NCBI RefSeq assembly: GCF_036245645.1
Contig: NZ_BTPE01000001.1
Location: 372,001 to 436,000 of the forward strand
Length of the DNA: 64,000 bases
Source of the DNA: Algoriphagus taiwanensis
GTDB lineage: Bacteria; Bacteroidota; Bacteroidia; Cytophagales; Cyclobacteriaceae
Reading direction: 5' to 3'
The first letter of the stretch is position 1. Every line of letters begins with the position of its first letter. The notes beneath the pieces are model-generated. The model ran no database searches. It was not told the DNA's origin and saw only the letters and a list, made by a program, of their open reading frames with translations. The translations under genes and the position numbers were made by a program. Below are positions 57,596-64,000 of this stretch, piece by piece.

Positions 57596-60306
57596 GAAAG
57601 GGAGTGTTTGTCCTTATTTTACTTTTGTCCACTCTTTCTATTCAGGCTCAGACAACTGACCGAATATCCGGTTTCTATCCCGGGATTTCCTTTGAGCGGT
57701 TTGTGGATTTGGTGGAGAAGGAGACTTCCTATCGGTTTTACTTTGACCCTGAGATGGTAGCTGACCTTACAGTGAATCTCTCGGCTAATCAGGACAAACT
57801 CGAGGATGTGCTTCGGGTGATTTTTGACAAAACCGGGCTGAGCTTCAGTATTTCCTCTCAAAAGGAGGTGTTTCTTTTCTCCGGAGAAAAGACAGCGGTA
57901 GAATTCCCTTCAGATTACCTCAGCAGAGGCAATGAGGGGGCAGCTTCCTCCCGTCCTATGGATGAGTTTGTACGAAATCGGCGCTATGTGTTAGGCGTGC
58001 CGGGCACGGGACAGGAAGCTCGGATAAGCGGGCAAATCACCAGTTTGGAAAATCAAAAACCGATCGAGGGAGCTATTGTGTATGATAAGGCTTCGCTCAG
58101 ACAGACAATAACTGATCGGGAGGGGAGATATGAATTGCTCCTTCCCAAAGGCGATTTGACCCTTATGATTCAAAATATCGGCGGCTACACCGAGCAGCGC
58201 TTGATTACCCTTCAGGGAAATGATCAACTGGATATTCAGATCGGAGAGGGGATTTTCTCACTGGCCGAGGTGACTGTCCGCTCCGGGGCTCTGACTCAGA
58301 TAAGTCGTCCGGAAATGGGAGTGCAGGCCCTCAGTGTACAGCAGATGAAAAAGCTCCCTGCTGTACTCGGCGAGGTGGATATCATCCGTGGCATTTTGAC
58401 CCTTCCCGGAGTCAATACGGCCGGAGAAGCGAGTGTGGGGTTCAATGTTCGTGGAGGTGCTGCAGATCAAAATCTGATTCTTTTGGGCCAAAATACCCTG
58501 TTTAACCCTTCCCATCTTTTTGGGTTTTTCTCAGCAGTCAATTCCGATATGGTGGAGGGAGTGGAGCTTTACAAAGCTGGAATCCCGGTAAGCTATGGAG
58601 GTCGTCTTTCTTCCGTCCTTCAGGTAACACCCAAAGTCGGGAGAAAAGATCGGATTGGAGGCTCAGGGGGAATTGGTCCGCTTACCAGCCGACTGTCTTT
58701 GGAAGGTCCTATTGGGCAAAAAACAACGTTCACCTTGGGTACCCGACTTACCTATTCGGATTGGCTTTTGGATTATTTGGAAGAGCGGGCGGATTTGGGA
58801 GCCAGCCGGGCTTTTTTTGGAGATTTGAATGGGTCTATCCAGCATGAGATTGGAGAAAAGGATCGACTAACCCTCTCAGGTTACCTGAGTCGGGATGAGT
58901 TTCAGTTTGACCCGGACACGGTCTATCGGTATTCCAATCAGAATTTTTCCCTGACTTGGACTCATTATTTCAATGATGAATTGGAGGCGGATTTCTCGAT
59001 AGGGCAAGATGGATACTCATTTGAGGTGGAAGGGCAAGACAATCCACCCAATGCCTACCTATACCGATTCGATATTCTTCAGCGCTTTTTGAAGGCGCAG
59101 TTTAGACAGGAAAAAGGAGACCGTCACATCCTTACTTATGGATTCCATGGGATTCATTACCGACTCAATCCGGGGACTCTAAACCCGCTGGGAACTGAAA
59201 GCATCGTGATTCCGGATGAACTTCCAGAGGAACAAGGATTGGAGCTTTCTGCATTTTTGGGAGACGAGTTTGAAATCAACGAGCAGTGGACAGTCAGTGG
59301 GGGAGTGCGTCTGAATTGGTTTGGGTTTATGGGGCCACAGGTTTTGCCTACTTATGCAGAAGGTGCCCCCTACCTGCCAGAAAATATCACCGGAGAAGAG
59401 AACTACTCCTCAGGTGAGTTGATCCAAAGTTATTTTGGGCCCGAATTCCGTATTTCTGCCCGATATGCTCTGAATAATTGGTCTTCTTTGAAAGCTGGAG
59501 TAAACTCCATGCGGCAGAATATTCATTTGCTGAGTAATTCCTCCGTAATCACTCCTACGGATACCTGGAAGCTCAGTGACGCATTTCTTGCGCCCCAGCG
59601 TGGGATTCAGTATGCCTTGGGCTATTTCCGAAATATGAACAACAATACGCTGGAGTTTTCAGCAGAGGTGTACTATCGATCCATGCAGAACCTGCTGGAT
59701 TACCGCTCCGGAGCGACTATCGTCCTCAATGAGCGGATCGAGCAGGATGTCTTGGTGACTCAGGGACAAGCTTATGGATTGGAGCTTTTTCTAAAGAAAA
59801 GCACGGGAAAGCTCAATGGTTCTCTTGCTTATACCTACAGCCGGTCGCTCCTGAGGACGGATCCGAGCGAGCGAAAAGAGCAGATCAATCGTGCTGAGTG
59901 GTACCCTAGTAATTTTGACCAGCCTCACAATGCCAATTTGGTACTGAACTATGAGCTCAGCAAAAGGGTAAATACCACCTTGGCGGGAAAATACAGTACC
60001 GGAAGACCGGTGACCTTGCCCATTTCCAAGTTTGAATATGGAGGTTCTGAGCGGGTTTATTTTGGAGACCGGAATTCCTTCCGAGTGCCTGATTACTTCC
60101 GGTTAGACCTTTCGATCAACTTTGAAGGAAACCACAAAGTAAATAAGGTAGCGCATGGATCTTGGTCCCTCGGGGTGTATAATATTCTCGGTAGGGACAA
60201 TGCCTACTCAGTGTATTACGTGCCCGAGGGAGGATCCCTTCAGGGGTATCAATTGGCCATTTTTGCGGAGCCCATTCCATTCATTACCTATAATTTCCGA
60301 TTTTGA
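57592..60306 (+). CDS. TonB-dependent outer-membrane receptor with STN-like domain
   Basis: This encodes 904 residues. A signal peptide ends near SIQAQ (residue 20). It is followed by an STN/secretin-like domain (about 28-105: ISFERFVDLVEKETSYRFYF, VLRVIFDKTGLSF), a carboxypeptidase-D-like domain (about 145-225), and a plug (about 240-350: LPAVLGEVDIIRGILTLPGV, GFNVRGGAADQNLILLGQ). The barrel ends in the aromatic strand FITYNFRF. STN domains often signal through FecR-type anti-sigma factors, but no FecR or sigma gene is adjacent. It overlaps both neighbours. The substrate is unknown. Confidence 0.93.
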   Translation: MRKGVFVLILLLSTLSIQAQTTDRISGFYPGISFERFVDLVEKETSYRFYFDPEMVADLTVNLSANQDKLEDVLRVIFDKTGLSFSISSQKEVFLFSGEKTAVEFPSDYLSRGNEGAASSRPMDEFVRNRRYVLGVPGTGQEARISGQITSLENQKPIEGAIVYDKASLRQTITDREGRYELLLPKGDLTLMIQNIGGYTEQRLITLQGNDQLDIQIGEGIFSLAEVTVRSGALTQISRPEMGVQALSVQQMKKLPAVLGEVDIIRGILTLPGVNTAGEASVGFNVRGGAADQNLILLGQNTLFNPSHLFGFFSAVNSDMVEGVELYKAGIPVSYGGRLSSVLQVTPKVGRKDRIGGSGGIGPLTSRLSLEGPIGQKTTFTLGTRLTYSDWLLDYLEERADLGASRAFFGDLNGSIQHEIGEKDRLTLSGYLSRDEFQFDPDTVYRYSNQNFSLTWTHYFNDELEADFSIGQDGYSFEVEGQDNPPNAYLYRFDILQRFLKAQFRQEKGDRHILTYGFHGIHYRLNPGTLNPLGTESIVIPDELPEEQGLELSAFLGDEFEINEQWTVSGGVRLNWFGFMGPQVLPTYAEGAPYLPENITGEENYSSGELIQSYFGPEFRISARYALNNWSSLKAGVNSMRQNIHLLSNSSVITPTDTWKLSDAFLAPQRGIQYALGYFRNMNNNTLEFSAEVYYRSMQNLLDYRSGATIVLNERIEQDVLVTQGQAYGLELFLKKSTGKLNGSLAYTYSRSLLRTDPSERKEQINRAEWYPSNFDQPHNANLVLNYELSKRVNTTLAGKYSTGRPVTLPISKFEYGGSERVYFGDRNSFRVPDYFRLDLSINFEGNHKVNKVAHGSWSLGVYNILGRDNAYSVYYVPEGGSLQGYQLAIFAEPIPFITYNFRF

Positions 60307-61454
60307 TGAAGATGCTGCTTAGACTTTTTGTGGTGATTACCTTGGGGATGACGTCTTGCAGGATTCCTTTTGACCCTGAGGTGCCGGATACCTTTGCGGA
60401 TGTCCTGATAGTTGAGGGGTATCTCGATTCGGAAGGCAAACCCAGCCAACTCCGACTTAGCAAAACAGTTCCCTTGAGCGCAGATACTTCCTCGATCCCT
60501 GAGACCAATGCTCAGGTGTTTTTGACGGCCTTTTCAGGAGAAAACTACCCCTTGACAGAAATTGAGCCTGGAGTTTACCTTTTTCAAGCCGATGTGCCAG
60601 AGGAGGGTACCTACACCCTGGAAATTCAACTAGCAAATGGAGATCGATATCAATCTCAACCCATCAGGCCTATTTTGACTCCGGAAATCATCGATGTGGG
60701 CTACAACCGAAATGAAGAAGGAGTGGAAGTCTTTGTATCCACCAAAGGGGATGAAAATGCCGATGATTTTCTCTGGACTTTTGAGGAAACCTGGATTTAT
60801 CGACCAAGGATCAGGACCACCTATATCTACGACCCCGAATTGGGAGATGTGAGATTTCGGACTGAGGCTGAGCAGATTTCTCTTTGTTTCAAAACAGAAT
60901 CCAGCCCGGATATTTTATTGGAAACGAGCTCAAGATTTCAGGATCAAGTCGTTTTTCAAAAGACCATCACCCAAATCCCTGAGGGGGACGAGCGAATCAT
61001 GGAGCGCTATAGCATTTTGATTGCTCAAAAGGCAATTTCTGAGGATGCGGTTCAGTTTTGGGATATTCTAAAAAAGAATACCGAGGATATCGGGTCTATT
61101 TTTAGCCCACTTCCTTCTCAAATCACCGGAAATATCAGAAGCTTGGATGACGAGAGTCGTCCTGTGGTGGGGCAAGTCAGCATGGGAGTGGTTCAGGAAA
61201 TCCGACTTTATGTGGACTTTGTCGATGTGCTTCCCTGGCCTTATATCGATCCTCAGTTTAATGACTGTGTGATCGGATTGGACGAGGTGAGAATCCCCGA
61301 CTATTCTGCAATTTTTGGAAGTGGATTTACTCTTCCGGCTCGGGAATTATTAGTAGGGACGTCCATCGTGGGCTATTACCCCACTGATCGAAGATGTGCA
61401 GACTGCACCCTATATGCATCACCGGTTAGACCTGATTTTTGGGAAGATGAATAA
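60306..61454 (+). CDS. DUF4249 lipoprotein
   Basis: This encodes 382 residues from the ATG at 60306, which overlaps the receptor stop by one base (TGATG). A lipoprotein signal ends in MTSC (Cys18). The mature protein matches DUF4249: FADVLIVEGYLDSEGKPSQL, AQVFLTAFSGENYPLTEIEP, GVYLFQADVPEEGTYTLEI, and a Cys pair near the C-terminus in RRCADCTLY. DUF4249 genes commonly follow TonB-dependent receptors in Bacteroidota and may act as the surface partner, like SusD does for SusC; this is inference. Confidence 0.92.
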   Translation: MKMLLRLFVVITLGMTSCRIPFDPEVPDTFADVLIVEGYLDSEGKPSQLRLSKTVPLSADTSSIPETNAQVFLTAFSGENYPLTEIEPGVYLFQADVPEEGTYTLEIQLANGDRYQSQPIRPILTPEIIDVGYNRNEEGVEVFVSTKGDENADDFLWTFEETWIYRPRIRTTYIYDPELGDVRFRTEAEQISLCFKTESSPDILLETSSRFQDQVVFQKTITQIPEGDERIMERYSILIAQKAISEDAVQFWDILKKNTEDIGSIFSPLPSQITGNIRSLDDESRPVVGQVSMGVVQEIRLYVDFVDVLPWPYIDPQFNDCVIGLDEVRIPDYSAIFGSGFTLPARELLVGTSIVGYYPTDRRCADCTLYASPVRPDFWEDE

Positions 61455-63072
61455 CGCCAAGTTGAAAAAAATGATCGCCTCTTTTCCCCTGAAAAGCTCC
61501 TTGATGGCTTTGCTGATTTTGCTATTCTCAGTAAATCCAGGCTGGGCAAGGCAGGCTTCTGAGGGGATTGAGCAGGTGTCTTTTTCCATTCCCAAAACCC
61601 TCTATTTTACAGGAGAGAAAATCTGGCTGGAAGCAAAAGTGGAAATGCAGGACCGCGTCAGCCCATCGCAGGTATTGTATGCCGAGCTGGTTGATGCCAA
61701 CTCCAATTCCATGGATTATGTGAAAATCCCCCTGCAAAAAGGCAAGGCCTTGAATTATTTTTCCATCCATTCGAAGATTCCATCCGGGAATTATCTCCTT
61801 CGAGTCTATACCCGAATCAGTCCCTATCTCAATTTGGAAGCAGGAATAGCCCAGCAGCTAATCACGATCATCAATCCCACTGTGCCACCTGCCCCTCAAT
61901 CGGCAATTGGGGACCAGCGACCAAGTCTTCCTCAAGAGGCCTTTCAGGCAAAAAAGTCCAGCCCTATTCCTGATTCAGCGATCGGATGGGACAGGTCCGC
62001 CTCTTCCTTTGGGATTTCCATTGCCAATCCTTTTCTGCCTGAGGAGCAAAAGCAGCTTTCCTCCAGCCTAATCTATCAACCCATAGAAAGCCAAATGCTC
62101 TTACCTGAGCTTTTTGGTCATATTGTGGAGGTGAGAGTGCCAAATTCTCTGGCCGAGTCCACCTACTTCCTTTCTGTGCACGGGAGCCAAAGCGCGCTGT
62201 TCACTGATATTCCGGACCAGGAAGGCAGGTTGCTTTTTGATATTGGAGGATTGAAGCATTGGGACCGAATGATCATTCAGCTCGAAAACGGAGAGGAAAT
62301 GCCCGGAATCGAGGTGGTTCCTCCTCTGATCAAAACCAGATTTAAGGAAGGATTCTCCATTCCTCCTTTGGTGCTGAAGGAGGGTGATTTACCTTATTTG
62401 GAAAAGCTGCTCAAAGCCTCTATTGTAGAGGCCAACTACCAAACCCAATTCATCGATGACTCGCTGAAAGTGGTGACAGGCTTTGTGGCGGATTACACCT
62501 ATCGATTGGATGATTACACCCGGTTTGAAGAAGTAGAGACGGTATTGCGGGAATATGTTCCCTCGGTTTTTGTCCGAACGGAGCAAAGGAAAAAGGTATT
62601 CCGACTCTTGGATAATCCGGGAAATAAGGTTTTTGAATCCAATCCTCTCATCCTAGTCGATGCTATGCCGGTATTTGATTCGGATCTTTTGGCCCAGTTT
62701 AATCCCAAGTATTTTTCCAAATTGGAGGTGCTAAACCGGGAGTTTTTTCTGAATGAACGCACTTATGCCGGAGTGTTAAGCTTCAGCAGCTACCAAAACG
62801 ACCTAGGTCTATTCCCCTTGGCCAACAATGCCCGGTTTTTTGATTATTTCGGGTTACAGCCTTTGATTGGTTTGGACAAAGGACAGTTTTCAAAACCTGC
62901 CGAAAACAGACGCTACCCCGACTGGAGGACAGTTCTTTATTGGTCTAGCTCTTCACCCCTTCCTGCTTCCATCGCTGCTCCGGATTGGGAGGGGCTGTTT
63001 TTGATTTGGAAAAAAATCCCTGCAAATGATGGGACTGAGCGGGTAGAGCGGACCTATTTTCGAGTCAATTGA
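61447..63072 (+). CDS. MG2-like (macroglobulin-type) exported protein
   Basis: This encodes 541 residues from the ATG at 61447, which overlaps the DUF4249 gene by 8 bases; a second Met 24 bases on is also possible. A signal peptide ends near PGWARQ. The segment SIPKTLYFTGEKIWLEAKVE with GNYLLRVYTRISPYLN matches the MG2-like domain found in Bacteroidota exported proteins (general form: YxxGExIWFKAYV). The C-terminal half (VFESNPLILVDAMPVFDSDL, KLEVLNREFFL) resembles the plug-like end of such proteins without a barrel. The function is unknown; the operon suggests help in receptor assembly or substrate capture. Confidence 0.82.
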   Translation: MNNAKLKKMIASFPLKSSLMALLILLFSVNPGWARQASEGIEQVSFSIPKTLYFTGEKIWLEAKVEMQDRVSPSQVLYAELVDANSNSMDYVKIPLQKGKALNYFSIHSKIPSGNYLLRVYTRISPYLNLEAGIAQQLITIINPTVPPAPQSAIGDQRPSLPQEAFQAKKSSPIPDSAIGWDRSASSFGISIANPFLPEEQKQLSSSLIYQPIESQMLLPELFGHIVEVRVPNSLAESTYFLSVHGSQSALFTDIPDQEGRLLFDIGGLKHWDRMIIQLENGEEMPGIEVVPPLIKTRFKEGFSIPPLVLKEGDLPYLEKLLKASIVEANYQTQFIDDSLKVVTGFVADYTYRLDDYTRFEEVETVLREYVPSVFVRTEQRKKVFRLLDNPGNKVFESNPLILVDAMPVFDSDLLAQFNPKYFSKLEVLNREFFLNERTYAGVLSFSSYQNDLGLFPLANNARFFDYFGLQPLIGLDKGQFSKPAENRRYPDWRTVLYWSSSSPLPASIAAPDWEGLFLIWKKIPANDGTERVERTYFRVN

Positions 63073-63079
63073 TGACTAC

Positions 63080-64000
63080 TTAGTCTGCCTTTCTTCCCAA
63101 TTCCTCCTTCAAAAACCGATTCAACTTGGCTTCGTAAGCTAGGGCTTCCGGGTACTCCGGAATCATTCCTTTTTTCTCCGGAAAGCTCTCCATATGCAAG
63201 GTCTGAGTTGGGAAAGCAAAGCGGACTCCAAGGGAATTGGCCAGTTTTACGATCTGAATAAGCACTTCGTGCCTCGCTTTGAGCTCATCAGGCCATGCTG
63301 GTACCTCAAAGAAGATGTAGAACATGATGTCCTGACTGTAGGCTGAAAGGTTGTTGAAAAAGATGTTGTAATAATCCTTTCGGGTATCTGGATGGGAAAG
63401 CACGATTTCCCTGAGGCCTTCTACAAACTTCTCGATCAATTCGGGGGGAGTGTCATACGTGATGGTCAGAGTAGTGAAAAAGCGCCTGTATTTTCTCAAG
63501 CCATGATTATCCACTACCGAATCGGCAATTTTTCCATTGGGTACATACATGACCGAATTTCTGAAAGTCCGAATACGGGTAGAGCGGAATCCCACCTCTT
63601 CCACCGTACCATCAATATCCCCTGAGGTCACCCAATCCCCTACTTGGAAAGGCTTGTCGATGAAAATCATCACCGAGCCAAAGAAATTTTTGATCGTATC
63701 CTGTGCTGCCAAAGCAATGGCCACACCCCCGATAGACAAACCGGTCAAGAAAGGAATGATGTCAAAGTTCAATCCATCTCTGAGGATGAAAAGTGTACCA
63801 ACCAGAATCACCAGCGCTTTCAGCGTCTTCCGAATCAAGGGGACAAGCTGATCATCCAGAGTAGATTCTGTTTTGGTGGCCAAGTGCTGGAAATACGCCG
63901 CTACCACGTCTACGATTTTGTAGAAAATCACGGTGATCAGGAAGGGCTTCAGCGTATTGAAGACAATTATCACCCAACTCCAAATCTCCGCAGGCAGCTG
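63080..64000 (-). CDS. MscS-family mechanosensitive ion channel, 5' part outside window
   Basis: The frame is open from the stop at 63080 to the right edge (306 residues) and continues beyond it, so the N-terminus is missing; the first Met-like codon inside (GTG at 63973) is internal. The pore helix and the start of the cytoplasmic domain are clear: GLSIGGVAIALAAQDTIKNF, FIDKPFQVGDWVTSGDIDGT, VEEVGFRSTRIRTF and VMYVPNGKIADSVVDNHG. Two more hydrophobic segments precede the pore. It probably releases solutes under osmotic down-shock, and it is convergent with the four-gene operon, 7 bases apart. Confidence 0.95.
   Translation of the reverse strand, partial: QLPAEIWSWVIIVFNTLKPFLITVIFYKIVDVVAAYFQHLATKTESTLDDQLVPLIRKTLKALVILVGTLFILRDGLNFDIIPFLTGLSIGGVAIALAAQDTIKNFFGSVMIFIDKPFQVGDWVTSGDIDGTVEEVGFRSTRIRTFRNSVMYVPNGKIADSVVDNHGLRKYRRFFTTLTITYDTPPELIEKFVEGLREIVLSHPDTRKDYYNIFFNNLSAYSQDIMFYIFFEVPAWPDELKARHEVLIQIVKLANSLGVRFAFPTQTLHMESFPEKKGMIPEYPEALAYEAKLNRFLKEELGRKAD

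Overview
The window comes from a member of the Bacteroidota, most probably Cytophagales of the Cyclobacteriaceae/Algoriphagus type. The evidence is a SusC/SusD pair, CRTAC1-type (VCBS plus ASPIC/UnbV) lipoproteins, DUF5686, DUF4249 and DUF3467 proteins, almost no Shine-Dalgarno sites, and promoters of the Bacteroidota type (TTTG, 19 nt, TAnnTTTG). Genus-level placement is inference. Most of the window is core chromosome. I see no rRNA, CRISPR array, prophage, intact transposase or recognisable defence system.

Layout. (1) 1-10060, minus strand: an outer-membrane uptake locus read as susC, susD, a large CRTAC1-like lipoprotein, a small unknown lipoprotein and a second CRTAC1-like lipoprotein that runs off the left edge. 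A strong intrinsic terminator lies between susD and the first CRTAC1 gene, and two perfect 14-bp palindromes lie upstream of susC. (2) 10603-18201: a DUF5686 outer-membrane protein, frr and pyrH, a frameshifted remnant of a short-chain dehydrogenase, a biotinyl carrier protein and an M1 aminopeptidase lipoprotein. (3) 18266-49803: the translation and transcription supercluster. It holds tRNA-Tyr, tRNA-Gly, tRNA-Thr, tuf, tRNA-Trp, secE, nusG, rplK, rplA, rplJ, rplL, rpoB, rpoC, a DUF3467 gene, rpsL, rpsG, fusA, rpsJ, and then the merged S10/spc/alpha operons from rplC to rplQ, including secY, map, infA, rpmJ and rpoA. (4) 49921-54963: carA, eno, an FtsB/DivIC-like gene, a small outer-membrane barrel gene, cysE and cysM. 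(5) 54964-55871: a 0.9-kb non-coding island with a 21-bp tandem repeat (10 units) and a row of perfect hairpins. (6) 55872-64000: a Tat-exported TIM-barrel sugar isomerase-like protein, a tightly overlapping four-gene envelope operon (unknown exported protein, STN-type TonB-dependent receptor, DUF4249 lipoprotein, MG2-like protein) and an MscS channel cut by the right edge.

How it fits together. The supercluster is divided into transcription units by intrinsic terminators and by five promoters that share one geometry and an extended downstream motif (TTTGCnnnCC). The two envelope loci at the ends of the window are separate TonB-dependent transport systems with unknown substrates. The least explained DNA is the repeat and hairpin island after cysM. 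The least explained proteins are the 194-aa lipoprotein between the CRTAC1 paralogs and the first and last genes of the four-gene operon.
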